Positions 12,128 to 23,800 of a stretch of DNA of 64,000 nt are shown piece by piece. Each line of letters starts with the position of its first letter. Positions within the stretch are counted from its first letter, which is position 1. The stretch comes from Certhia americana (lineage: Eukaryota > Chordata > Aves > Passeriformes > Certhiidae). The notes below the pieces were generated by a model. It was not told the origin of the DNA, ran no database searches, and worked only from the letters and a program-made list of their open reading frames with translations. The DNA is taken from the NCBI GenBank assembly GCA_018697195.1, contig CM031879.1, forward strand, positions 48,996,509 through 49,060,508, in the 5' to 3' direction. The position numbers and the translations under genes are program-made.

Positions 12128-14533
12128 TCACAGCTTCTGCTGAGCAGAGACTCCTTTCCAGTAATCCAGGATGTCATGCAGATCCTCATCCTTGGCAAAT
12201 TGAACTTTCTTCCGCAGGGCATGCCCAGCTGCCATGTAAACCTCCTCCCTGTGATGCTTCTTGTAAGGCCGGAATCGCTCCCAGATCTTGTGGGTGCTCT
12301 CTGAGGAGTACTCGGGGCTGGAGGAGTAGCCCGAGAAGTAGTGTCTGGGGGAGAGCTGGGAGTACGTGGAGTCTCGCTTGGACCGGGACAGTGGCTTGAG
12401 GAATGACACCCGCTGGCTCAAGGTGTCTGCACTTTCCTCATAGTACAGGGCCGGGAAGGAGTGACGGTGCTCACTGCAATGGTAAGAAGGCTTGACCTCC
12501 AAGTGGTGGATGGCGCTCGGAGACACCAAGGGAAGACGATCCAAAGGGCTGTTTAGTGGGCTGCCCTTCTCAATGTATTTGGAGTCAGACTTGCTGAGTG
12601 GTGGGTGGTCAGGCACATCCAAGCTGAAGACCTTGGCGCTCTTGATGGAGCCACTAGAGGAGACACTGCAGGTCTTTCTGGCCACAGCAGCATCAGCACT
12701 GAGCTGGCGCTGCAAAGGGTGGTGGGAGCTTTCCTTGTAGGGTGGGGAAAGAAAGCTGGGCCGCTCCAGCCCACTCGAGGAACCAGCTGGGATGGACTGG
12801 CACTCAAAGGCCATATCTGAGTCAACACCAGTCCCACCACCCAGGAAAGATGCTGTGTCAAGCTTGAGGGCATCAATACAGTTGTTGATGATCTGGTTGA
12901 CCTTATCTACCTCCTTGGCTATAGTAGAGATCTCAGCAGCTGAGCCTTGCCCATTGTCAAGCTCCCTCAGGTCCTCATCTCTCTGGGTTCTCTCCAGCCC
13001 ATCCCCACCACCAGTCCGCACCTCAATGTAGTTACCTTTAGTGGTGACTTTAGGAGTCTCCATCCCAGCATCTATTGACTTTGATGGGGGCAACTTCTCC
13101 CCAATCATGGAAGGGATGGAGGACATCCGTGAGACAGGAATGACAGGTGGCTCACCCAGCTTCTGGGAAGGATGGACCATTGTACTGGTATCAATATCTG
13201 ATCCATAACGCATTTCCAGAATGGTCTTTTTGACATTGAGTGACTTCTGTTTCTCCTCCTGCATCCTCCGCTTCCGCAGGCAATAGTACACCACCCCCAG
13301 GACAATAACCATCCCAAAGAGGCAACCCAGGGTGGTCATAATATAGTGTGTAGTGGTGGAGGTACTGGAAATAGGATCCTCCCTGCCTTTGCTCCGTGTT
13401 GCAAAGGTCAAGCAAGTATGGTTGTAGCGCCTGTTGTTGCGGATAGAGGCCACACAAAATGTATAATCAGTGTGGGCTTTCAGCTTGTTGACAGTGACAT
13501 ATTCCTTCTTGCTCTTCAGTGTCGCTATGTCAGAAACATAGCTGTTGTTGTATTGGACCAGCACATACATCTTACTGTAGGGCATGGGGATGGTGACCAT
13601 CAGGATGGCTGAAGTGATTGTGACATCATGGAGCTTGATGCTGGGGCTGAAGGAGGAGTCAGTTGTGGAAGAGGCTGGAGGCTTGACTGAGAGGAAATCC
13701 CCAGGGCTGATGGCTGACCCCTCATCCAGATCTCGCTGGGAGTCAGGGGTGTAAGGAGTTGGGTTGACCCTGGAGAGGGAGGGGATGGTGCCCCCTCTGC
13801 ACATGGACTGGAAGATGGTGATGGCATTGCGGTTGTGGTGAGGCCGAGGCACCAGAAGCGGATACCCAGCAAACTCCCGTGGAGTCTCACACTGGAGGCG
13901 GTCATAGTTCTTGGTGACGTTGTTGAAGAGAGCCAGCCAGTTAAGAAAGCTGTAGAGGCTACAGTCACAGTTGAAGGGGTTGCCAGCCAGCTCGCACACC
14001 ATCAGGTTGCTCAAGCTGGTGAAAGTGTTGCCCTCCAGACGGCTGAGGCGGTTGGATGACAGGTCAATGCTAATCAAGCTGGGGCACTCAGAGAAGGCAG
14101 TGGGGGTGACCAGCTCAATTAGGTTATGCTGTACAAAGAGGAACTGGAGACGGGCCATGCCCCGCAACATGCCCTCTGTCAGGTTGGTGAGTTTGTTGTA
14201 GCCCAGCTGTAGGACCTGGAGGTTTGACTGACCCATGAAAGCCCCATCCTCAATGTAGGAGATCTCATTCTTGGTCAGGTTCAAATCAGTCAGGTTGCCG
14301 AAGCGGTTGAGGGAGGAGTACAGCACCACTTTGAGCTTGTTCTCGTTCAGACGCAAGTCGTGCACCGTGCTGTTGATATGCTGGGGGATGGTCTCATATG
14401 GGGGCTGGTTCTGGCTGCAGATGGCCAGCCACACGTACCCTTTGTCTCCCTCAATCAGCCAGCAGTCACCTCGCACGGTGCCCAGGGAAAACAAGCAGAG
14501 TAGGGCAGCTGCCCACAGCCCCAGGCACAGCAT
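12128..14533 (-). CDS. ELFN2: ELFN2: postsynaptic LRR/fibronectin III adhesion protein and PP1 regulator
   Basis: Seen: an uninterrupted 801-codon frame ending in TGA. Residues 1-22 are a signal peptide, followed by DCWLIEGDKG. Leucine-rich repeats have a strict 24-residue period (starts near 57, 81, 105, 129, 153, 177). An LRRCT cap with cysteines 189, 191, 215 and 245 follows, then a fibronectin III domain (about 299-379), a membrane helix (about 397-418) with a basic stop-transfer CLRKRRM, and a tail of about 380 residues. RVSF (708-711) and KVQF (776-779) fit the PP1 RVxF docking motif. N-glycosylation sequons occur at 54, 80, 85, 117, 205, 329 and 371. Known: ELFN1 and ELFN2 bind group III metabotropic glutamate receptors across the synapse and are catalogued as PP1 regulatory subunits. 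ELFN2 rather than ELFN1 is chosen because the tail and the NKLKVVLYSSLNRFGN region match ELFN2 as I remember it. Human ELFN2 is about 820 residues; glycine-rich tail tracts recalled there are absent here. Start: ATG at 14533 has A at -3 and begins the signal peptide. An in-frame ATG at 14554 has a weaker context. Confidence 0.97.
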   Translation of the reverse strand: MLCLGLWAAALLCLFSLGTVRGDCWLIEGDKGYVWLAICSQNQPPYETIPQHINSTVHDLRLNENKLKVVLYSSLNRFGNLTDLNLTKNEISYIEDGAFMGQSNLQVLQLGYNKLTNLTEGMLRGMARLQFLFVQHNLIELVTPTAFSECPSLISIDLSSNRLSRLEGNTFTSLSNLMVCELAGNPFNCDCSLYSFLNWLALFNNVTKNYDRLQCETPREFAGYPLLVPRPHHNRNAITIFQSMCRGGTIPSLSRVNPTPYTPDSQRDLDEGSAISPGDFLSVKPPASSTTDSSFSPSIKLHDVTITSAILMVTIPMPYSKMYVLVQYNNSYVSDIATLKSKKEYVTVNKLKAHTDYTFCVASIRNNRRYNHTCLTFATRSKGREDPISSTSTTTHYIMTTLGCLFGMVIVLGVVYYCLRKRRMQEEKQKSLNVKKTILEMRYGSDIDTSTMVHPSQKLGEPPVIPVSRMSSIPSMIGEKLPPSKSIDAGMETPKVTTKGNYIEVRTGGGDGLERTQRDEDLRELDNGQGSAAEISTIAKEVDKVNQIINNCIDALKLDTASFLGGGTGVDSDMAFECQSIPAGSSSGLERPSFLSPPYKESSHHPLQRQLSADAAVARKTCSVSSSGSIKSAKVFSLDVPDHPPLSKSDSKYIEKGSPLNSPLDRLPLVSPSAIHHLEVKPSYHCSEHRHSFPALYYEESADTLSQRVSFLKPLSRSKRDSTYSQLSPRHYFSGYSSSPEYSSESTHKIWERFRPYKKHHREEVYMAAGHALRKKVQFAKDEDLHDILDYWKGVSAQQKL

Positions 14534-14597
14534 GGTCTGCAGTGGTGCCCTCATCAGAATGGGGGAAAAGAAATCCCCAGCAAAAATCAACGCCAAA

Positions 14598-14636
14598 TCT
14601 CAGGACAACAGCAAAAAGAAACTAGGGGGCAGGAAC
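14598..14636 (-). other. ELFN2: Candidate splice acceptors in front of the ELFN2 coding exon
   Basis: Three acceptor-like sites sit just upstream of the start codon on the sense strand: CAG ending at 14636 after a C/T-rich run, TAG ending at 14622 after CCTGCCCCC, and GAG ending at 14599 after a TTTCTTTTTGCTGTTGTCC run. ELFN-family coding sequences lie in one exon preceded by non-coding exons, so an acceptor is expected here. Which site is used cannot be decided by eye. Confidence 0.4.
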
Positions 14637-16220
14637 TGGGGTTTAGCAATGGAAGGGAATGAGCACCCCAGTCCTATCGGGTGTCATCACCATTATTTCT
14701 TCTTGCCCTCTGGGTCAAGCCAGAAGCATAGAGGAAGGGGAACACATGCAATCTTCTTCCAGTACACCCAAAAGATATGACCATGGATGTTTAGTCTGGA
14801 AGGGAACTACCTTGTGCTTCTTTTCTAAACGAAAATTCAGGCCGAGGGTAATGAATCTTCTTTCATGCTCATGAGCGGCTCACACACTTTTTCCACTTTT
14901 CTCCCCTCCCACCCACCCCCCACCCACATCAAACCCACCCCAAAACAAACCCAAGTCCTCCCCCCTCTAGTCTTCCCCCGCCCCTCCACAGTGTGATTTG
15001 GAAGAACAAGGCAGGGCTGCCTCCAGTGTCGCTCACGCTCCCTTGGTTTCTACTCCTTCTCTTCCTTCTTTCTTGGGTTCCCTCTGCGAAGCTTCAGAGC
15101 TTCGGATCAAACATGTCGAAAACAAAAATTCAGAGAGGGAAAGAGCAAGTGTGCATGAGAGAGATCCATCTGTCACTGGAATCTGGAAAAGAAAACACAA
15201 GAGACAAGAGGCATCATTTGGAAGGGTCCTCGAGATAAGTGTATAGACAGGAACATTTCATGAGAGGAGGGAGATGGGAAAGACACACATTAAGGAGGGT
15301 GCAAGCAAGAGAGGTGTGGTACTGCCTGCCGTGCTGATAAGCCTTGGAGAAGGAAACCCTCATGATGTATAATGTCATATCAGGGATATGCAGAAGAGTA
15401 TCCAGGCTCCCTTAAGTAGTGTGATCACAGCCAGGGACCTGGGGGAAGGCAGCAGCGTGGGAGTAGAAGGGGAAGGGAAAGAAGAGTGGGAAATATAAAG
15501 CTGTTGTTGCGGGGGCTCAAAACCCCTAGTGTAAACAAAGGCAAGCCCCAAGCACAGCCAAAGCCATGAATTTTCAGCTGCCTGAAAATGATGTACACCG
15601 AATGCATGAAGCAGGGAAAATGCAGACAAGTTTCTCCCCCCTATCCCCCAAAAAAAAGCCAAACATTTTTTTTTTTCTTTCCCTTCCTTACTTGATGCAA
15701 GAGGGATAAATAATTCAAGCCACATGTAACCACTTCTGCTCTAAAAATTGTTCCTGACTCTTGGTGCATGGACAAGGCTGTTGAGGTGAACGAGTCTGGA
15801 TTGAGCACACTGGGAGGGTGGGGAGCAGGCAGTGTGTCAAATACCAGCCTCCAATGTCTCACTCAACAACGCCAGAACTCCTAATCTGAAGCACATCACC
15901 CATCTACCCCCCACCAAAGAGAGGTGCTCAGTGTACACGTTTGTACTTTACTACCTCTCCTTGAGGGATGTGAACACTGACCCTTTGTAGGAAAACACAC
16001 CTTTCAGCCAAAGTGGCATTTGCTTGTTAAACCACGACAAATGTATTTCTGGGTGAGCTCCTGGTTCTGACTGCAAAGCGCAGCCTGGAGCACCTTTCTC
16101 TCCAGCTACAGCTTCAAGCCTTCTCCCACAGTGCTGAGACAGGAGCCTGGCAGGGGTGTCCTCAGGCAGCACAGAGGAAATAATTTTATACAGCAGATAA
16201 AACATGTGGGCACTGTGCTA

Positions 16221-16222
<2 letters not shown>

Positions 16223-16268
<46 letters not shown>
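16223..16268. repeat. Poly(T) run of about 46 bases
   Basis: Uninterrupted T on the plus strand (A on the ELFN2 strand). I see no retrotransposed gene or SINE ahead of it on the minus strand. It may be a tail of an unrecognised retrocopy or simple slippage, and its length may be unreliable in the assembly. Confidence 0.95.
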
Positions 16269-16271
<3 letters not shown>

Positions 16272-19200
16272 GAAAAGGAAACACTAAAAAAACAGAGAAA
16301 AGGATTCTTGGTTAATGAAAAATAAAGATCCCCTCTTGCCCCTTTTATTTTGGGGGGAGGCTTCTCACTAAAGATATCGCTGAAGCTTTTGCTGCAACAG
16401 CTGAACCAATTTCTAGCACAGAGACACAAAGGGCAGAAATAAAATGAAGGAAGATAAATGAAGGAGGAGTGAACCCTTGAGGAACAAGGCTTACGTCTGT
16501 GGAGAAATCTGAGCTGATTTGGGTCTGTGGAATTACCAGGCCAGCTGGATTAAGGGATCAGAGATAGTGTCACAGAGAAACACTTAAATATTCAATAATC
16601 CAAAAAGTAAAGCCAAGACAAAGAAGGGAAGGGGGAGAAGAGCTAGACCAATGGAAAATACAGAGGAAAAACCCTCCATTCTCCACAGCTCATCGTCTGA
16701 GGCAACCAAACTCATGTCACTTATGGTTGTCATATGATGGCCTTCAGCTGCTGCCTCAACTTTGCCTCAGCCAGCCATGAAGCAGAAGGCAGAGGTTTTA
16801 ACAGTCTGTTGCTTTGTTTCTCAGCCTTGTAATCCAATGAGAAATAATTTCCTGACATTTTTTCCCCAGATGCATCAGATAGGAGGCACATCTGGCTCTC
16901 CACAGGCTGGGACCCACAGACCTCTGATATTCCTCAGCACCATTCCCCTGACTTGTTCCACCATTTACAGAGGTGACTCCATGCAGAGACACAGCCAGTT
17001 CCCCACACCATCTCTTGTCCCTTTATCGTCATCTCTAATGTTCCTTCACTTTGCCTGATTTCTTCCACCTAACAAAGGAGTGGCACATATTATCATGCTT
17101 TTTGCACATTGGTGCCCAAAGTATGTCCACCCCAGGCAGAGGCCAGGGGCAGCCCCTGAGCAAGCAGCAGAAAGATTTAGGGATTGGAGATTTTAGCCAG
17201 CATCCCTCTCTGAGCATTATGTTCTGGCCTGTCTGTCTCACCTCACCAATTACTCTGCACAATACCCAGCTCCACACAGGAACATCCGAGCCTACTTGCT
17301 TTTACCCCTTCTGGTAGGGCTGACTGCTCCTAAAGGTGTGCTGAAGTCACCATTGCCTGGTTTAGCTTGTTCATGGTGCACAGAGAGAAATGCTGAGGCC
17401 ACGACCATGTTCCTCTGCAGCAACCCCAGCAATCCCTGAGAGCCACCCCATCCCACACAAGGAGCTGCATTCAGGCAGGACAGAGAGAGTTTGGAGGGGC
17501 AGACATCCTAGTGGCCCGGAAAGGAAAGAGGTGGGCAGGTTAGGGGTGGATGGAAACAAAAGTGGTGTTTATCATTGTTATGTGCCTAAATCAAGGGGAC
17601 CATGCCGAAATTCCTGTCTACTTCCCACCTGGGCTATGTGGCCCTGCCTCAGCCACAGGCCACAGGAAGGGTCAAGCCACTCCTCAAGTCAAAACTCATT
17701 GGTCCCCTTGTAACCATGTATAAGAAATACACAGACCTTGACATTCTTCCCCCAGTGGTTCCCATCTCCCCACTATCATGCTGGTTTTAAGGGCCCAGAG
17801 TCCAGCCCAATCTATGGCCAACTGCACCCCTGCCCATGGCCCAGCACACCATTTCAGCTCAGCCCAACACTATCAGTCCCTGCGACAGCAATGCTGTAGG
17901 AGTGCTTGTCTCCAACTGTACCACAGCCATGCCCTGCCCTCTAGGGAACAGCTGCTCCCTGACACTGGCAGTTCATAGCCAAAGGGAGGCCAGGAATGAG
18001 GAGCAGCACTGTGTCCTCCTTTAATTTTCTACAGCCAAAAGAACATAAATCACACAGCACTGGAGTCCAAGAGCACAAGGAAGCAACACTCTGTCCTTTT
18101 TGCTGGCCTGAAAGGTGCTGACAATGGAGTTGGCTGTTTCCCTCTCTTGCTTCTCAGGTAACAGAGCAAGAAGGCACAGGGATGGAGTGTGGGCAAGGAA
18201 AGCAAGAATGAACAAGTCCAGCACAGCAGAGAGCCACGGAGGGGGATGCAAAAGTTGTGGAGAACTTACGGGCAAGAGGAAGAGTTAGGACACAGGATAT
18301 GTTTTATAGGGAAGGTACAGGATAACCACCTCCATGTGCTGGGCTTATTTAGTTGTAGGTTTGCAACACCCTTCAGTGTCACCCAAGATTTACAACAAGC
18401 CCTTGGCTCCTGGCCATCCTCATGTACGTGTGAACATGAGGGAACAGTAGTGACACTGCACCCATGAAAGCTGTGCTCTCCTTGGCTGGCACAAAGTCAG
18501 TCTATCAGCTCCCTAGTGATTTGCCTCTGCTTTATTCTCTATTAATGGGTCCCTCAATGTTATTATATATTTATCTGCAGCACTTTGGAGAAGAGTAGAA
18601 GGCCACAGGGATGGTTCCATTGTTCAGAGAAAAGAAAACAAAAGGGAAGGTGAAACAGAGGGTGGAGAGTCCCAAACCTGAGTCAGGAGGTAGGTGTTGA
18701 TGGCCACAATCACCCCTTTGATTTGAAGCTCAAGGTAACACAGGGGATGACACAAGATTGAGGTCACTAGTGACACGGCAGCATAAAATACAGCCAGTGA
18801 AACTATGGACAGGCAGGATAGGAGGCACAGAGGTAAACTGGGGCCTGAGAGAGTGTAAGGACCAAAGCTGAGAGTGAATACAAGGCAACCAGAAGAGTCA
18901 TACAGCTGCAATTTGGGCCTAAAATTCTGATCTTATCAACCTTGTCCTCTTGGGGCTCCATGCACTGGAAAAAACAGCACTTAATTCTACCATTGCTTAA
19001 ACGGTGCTAAGAGCCTCCCATTTGAAATGCATGCATTAAAAACCTGCCAAACACTCTTGACTCCTCTGGGGACACCCCAAAACCAGGCCAAAGCTCCTGC
19101 TGCTTTCTTAAGCTTCATGCTGCAGCTGAGAATCATTCCTCTTCCCAGCTCAGTGTGCTGCCTGCTCCTGGCAGGCCTCAGGGCACAAACACTATCTCCA

Positions 19201-20559
19201 AGGGACTCTGCCTCCTCTTCTTGGCTTTAAGGTCCTTCCAGGATTTCTCTAACTACTTTCTGAGAGAGGAGCCTTTCCCAGAGGTGCTTGGCACTCAAAA
19301 TTTGTGCCTTACTTGAAGAGACTCTCCCTATCTGCTGGGTTGTTCCTGTAATTCACAGTGGTCTGAGCATCACTGCAGCCACCTCAAATCACCACCCAGA
19401 AATTGTCCTTGCTTTTGCACCTGGCTCTAGTGGAAGCACAGTTCCATGGGAGAAGCTTGCAGCACAGTTGTGGCACTTACACACCAGCAGTACCTTTCTT
19501 CTCAGCCCTCAGTTTCCGGGAATTATTGCACAAGTTACCTTCAAGTCATGCAGAAAAGAACCTGTGACTGTGCCCAGAGGTGCTCCAGAAGCTCTGACAA
19601 GTCTGGGACCAAGAGAAAAGGGAGCAGGAAGCCTGACGACCTGTGGTTTTGTGGCATGGAAGACATTTGTGATTGAGAGAAAGGGAATGCCTTCTACTGT
19701 AGTTTCTCTGATGTTCACCAAGGGTTGAGATAACACTTTAATGGGTCTCAATGAAAGTTTCTTTCTCACCTTCTCTCTTCTCTAGTTTATCCCCTATTTT
19801 CATGGAACACATAAGATCTCAACATCTCTCAGCTGCATCCCAATGTTACATTTGTTTGAAATCAGCCCTGTAGCTTCAAAAATCCAGAGATGAAAGGAGC
19901 TGTACAGCTACGCTAGAAAGTCATGTGACAAAAGGTGTTCCCATGTCACTAACCAGACAGAGCCTTCATCCCTTACAGGAGCTGAACTGATTTCAATGAG
20001 TCCTGGTGAAGGGTGTCCACTCAGCCTTAGAGGCTCTGTGCATTTGGCAGAGGGCTGTTGCAAGAGAAATCTCATGCTCCAGCTCTGGGCAGGTTCATTT
20101 CACCCTACACAAATTCACAATGCCTGCAGGTAGAAAACTCATTCGTCTGAAAGCTGGGCTGTCCCTGCTGTAAGTGGGGAGGGAGACTGCAGCTCCCAAA
20201 CTCCAGCTGTTGCTGACATCTGGAAGCCCAAACAACTAGGATCACAGCAGGATACTGGGAACCAAACAACATCCCAGCTGCTTCTCACAGGACACCACTG
20301 CAAGGATACTCACAAAGCTCAAATTCCAGCCAGCAAGGATGGGACCCTGCAGAGAGGAAGGGAAAAGGGATGAAATCCAGGTTGCAGTACTGCCCCAAGG
20401 ACATGCTGCACTGTGGTCCTGCCCTTTGGCCAGTTTGGGGCACAAGAAGGAAGAATTCAGAAGAAAAAATTCAGAAGGAAGAATTCTCTACCCAGGCTCA
20501 AACAAACACACTGCCATTGACTCCAAATCTTTGCTGGGACAAACAGCTTAAAGATTAAC

Positions 20560-20890
20560 CATGAAAAAAACCCAACACGTCACTGTATATAAAGCCCCTG
20601 CTCTCCCATCACGCCTCCCCAACAGCGATTAGATGCCTAATTTGTTAGGCAGCAAGAGAGAGAGAATGGGAAGGCTCAAGGGAGAAAAATGAAGCAGCTC
20701 AGAAGCATGAAAGAGAGAGCTTTAGAAGCATAAATCTTATTTTAGAGTGATAAATACTGGCAGAAAGGTCTTTCATATGCCTGTGGTTCCCTGGCAGGCC
20801 AGAAAGCCACTTTTGTTTTCCAAAGTGAAATGGTTACCTTTTATATTAATATGATTATCAAAGATTAAGGCGGATTTGCATCAAGCCAGC
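20560..20890. promoter_or_regulatory. Candidate conserved enhancer block
   Basis: An AT-rich block in an otherwise GC-balanced intron. It contains a 7-base-arm inverted repeat TGCCTAA/TTAGGCA (20634-20651), a TATATAAAG element at about 20586, a GATTAGA site, and near the right end TTATATTAATATGATTATC, ATCAAAG (a TCF/LEF-like core) and ATTTGCAT (POU/octamer). Such motif density is typical of vertebrate conserved non-coding elements. Conservation was not tested. Confidence 0.3.
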
Positions 20891-23800
20891 TCCACCCAGA
20901 CAGCCTACAGCAGAAATCCACAGAAGCATGTACATGGGGGTAGGCTTGGGAAACAGCCTTCACCAGGTAGAAGAGCATGTCAAGAGATTAGAGGCACCAC
21001 AAAAAATATTATCAGCTATAAGGCTGCCTTCAGTGCTCTCCCTCCAGAGCAGGGAGGAGGGCCTGGGAAACACACTCCCCTCATCATCCCATGAGACCAG
21101 ACATGAGGCAGTAGAAAGGCTTAGAAATAATTCCTGCTGGCTATGGGGAGGGAGCATGGGGTCTGTGTGCCTCTCTGTAGGGACCTGCCACAGGGAGTGT
21201 GACAGCAAGAGTGGCTCTGCCTGGTGCACTGGTATGGGTGTGAGTCACAGCAGAGAAAGACGTGGCACTGTCGGCTCCAGGAGTGCGAGGTGGAAGGGGT
21301 GTGTGTGCGGAGGAGTCGCTGTAGGTGATGGGGTGGATGTGTGGGCTGGGGGTGGACGTGGTTTAGTCACTCTGTGAAGCAGAGAATCAGTGCTGGCTCC
21401 TGGGGAGGGAGGAATTGCCATGGAGAACCAGGCAAAGGCTGTTTGTGAGTTTATTTGTGTGTGCATGTGTGTTTGCATGAAGCAGGCACCCCAGAGAAAG
21501 GGGTGGGAGTGTTTGGCTGTGTGAGAGGCGCTGCAGGGGATGGGGTGGGAGTGCAGGCTGCATGTGGGTATGCAGGGATCATGAGATCAGCCAGTGTGTG
21601 TTTGGGAGAAGGGCTGTAGGGAAAGGGGTGGGAACACTCCTTCTGTGTGCGTCCCCTGATGTGAATCACTGTAGGGCGCAGGGTGCGAGGGCAGGCTCTG
21701 TGCACATGCACATGTGAAGGAGCTGCTCTAGGGGACAAGGAATGACCTCTGCTGCCTGTGAGCCATTGAGGGGCAAAGAGACAGGAATGGCAGCTCTACA
21801 TGACCATGTGTGTGAGCTCCTGCAGGTAACAGGCCAGGAGTGGGGGCTCTGGGAGCAATGTAGCAAGCAGGGTGGGAGCATCGGTGCTGTTGTGTGCTCC
21901 CATGCAGCACATCCAGCATGAGATCAGGAGAAATTCTTGTGCTGTATGTGATGTCACTGCAAAGACCCCCACCTCCTCTGGGTCACTGTGATGCCTCTGC
22001 TGTCCTGTGCTAGCCTTAGTGCCCTATTTCCTTCAACAAGTCCTGGCTCTCACCAATCTGACCATGAACAGGCAGGAAGCTATCTGACAGATGCCCTCAC
22101 TCAAACCACGCATACCTCCAGTACTTCTGGATGCTAAAAGCATCTCCAACAACCCAGCAGAGCCAGTTTAGAGTGCCCCCAAACATGCTACCCTACAGGT
22201 AGGGAAGGGAAAAAGGCATGGTCCTTGAATAACAGCTCACTATAGTTGCTTATGTGGGCAACACAGAGCCTAAGGAATCATATGTGTCCTGGAGTGGCAA
22301 TCACTTCCTGACATGCACTGTCAGCCATTTGCCCTGAGTAGGACACCCACAGGCCTGCCAGCTCCTGCAGGGCACAGCATTGGCATTCAAGCAATCTTCA
22401 ACGTTCTCTTGCCTTCCAACCAACCTTGTCCTGGGTATCCACCTGGGAGAGATTCCCTCCCTGGCAGTGAGACCCCCAGCCCCTCAAAGCTATTCCTCTG
22501 GTCAATGCATGCCTGAATTCAGCAAGAGGACTAGCCCCACACTGGACAGGGCATTATGTTTCCACATGGATGCTTCCACTTTCCTTCCATCCTCCACCCG
22601 CAGGCAGTGGCACCACTCAGCCCCTCTGCGCAGGGACCCTCCTCCCAGCCGGCTCGCCCACCTAGATTTCAAGCTAGCATTTGACATGCATTTTGACACA
22701 ACCGTGCCTCCCCTCTCTTTTCCCAACTACCTTGCCTTGTTTAGAGCCTGGTTTTTTTCTTCCATTGCCAAAACACAATGACTGTTATAATTAACAGATT
22801 ATCTCAGTGCGACAGCTGCAGTCCTTTGAAAATTAGGTTGAATAACAGGATCCTGCCGTATGGTAATTTCTTTTCATCTCTCAAATATTTTCTCTCTCTC
22901 ACTCTCGTTTCTACCTCATTTCTATTTTTCTTTGTTTCTTTTCTCTCTCCCCCCTCCTACATTCCACCAGCTCCCTGACTGCATGAGCAGTATCTTTGGG
23001 GTGAGACAGGTTGAAGGGCTCTGCCTTCATCAGCTGTTTTCCCTTCTCCTTCTTTTACCACCACACCTCTCAGAGAAGCAGTCCTCGCAAGTAGGTTCAT
23101 AAACACCTCAGGAAAAATATGTGCCCATCAGAGGCAACAGTCGGGGCCCTCTCTGAAGCCCCACTGGTTCAGAGAAGCAGCCCAGGGCATTTCATGGGGA
23201 GGGAAGGGGAGAAACTGGGATGCAGTAGCCTGTACCACTGCATGCAACTTTGCCACAGGGAGCTGAGTGCAACGTTGCAGCTGAGTGGTTTGCACTGAGT
23301 TAGCCAGGGTGCTCTACCCACCCACTACCCGTCCGCCTTCTTGCTGACTCAGTATCTGCCCCTGACTCACCACTTGCTCACTGAATGGGGACTGGCAGTA
23401 CTTACACGGCATCCTTCTCTCTCGCTCAGGCAATAGCTCTGCCACTTACCACCCCCTTTCCCATTATCCACCTACATCTGTCTCTCTACCGACTCAATCA
23501 ACCCAAGGCAGCCAGAAAAGCAGCTTGCTGGGAATTCAGGATTTCAAAACCAAAATAAGAACTGCTCCCAGCCGGACCCAAATTAGAGGCTCTGGAAATC
23601 TCCTCCTCCAGGACTAGCGATCTCCTGGCCCTAGCTGTAAATGGGACTGGTCCATTCACAGAAGTGGCTGGACTCCTTGGTCTCTGCTTGGGCAGATGCG
23701 CTAGCACACAGCGTTTCAGGCTCTGAGGATGACCAGCCAGACATATGGGATGCGTCTGTTGGAATGGTGTCCGGGATTTGGCAACTGAAAGGTTTCAAGT

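Noticed and set aside
12492..14780. Plus-strand and out-of-frame minus-strand frames over the ELFN2 coding exon
   Set aside because: Shadows of the real gene. The ELFN2 frame alone shows a signal peptide, ordered domains and a known family.
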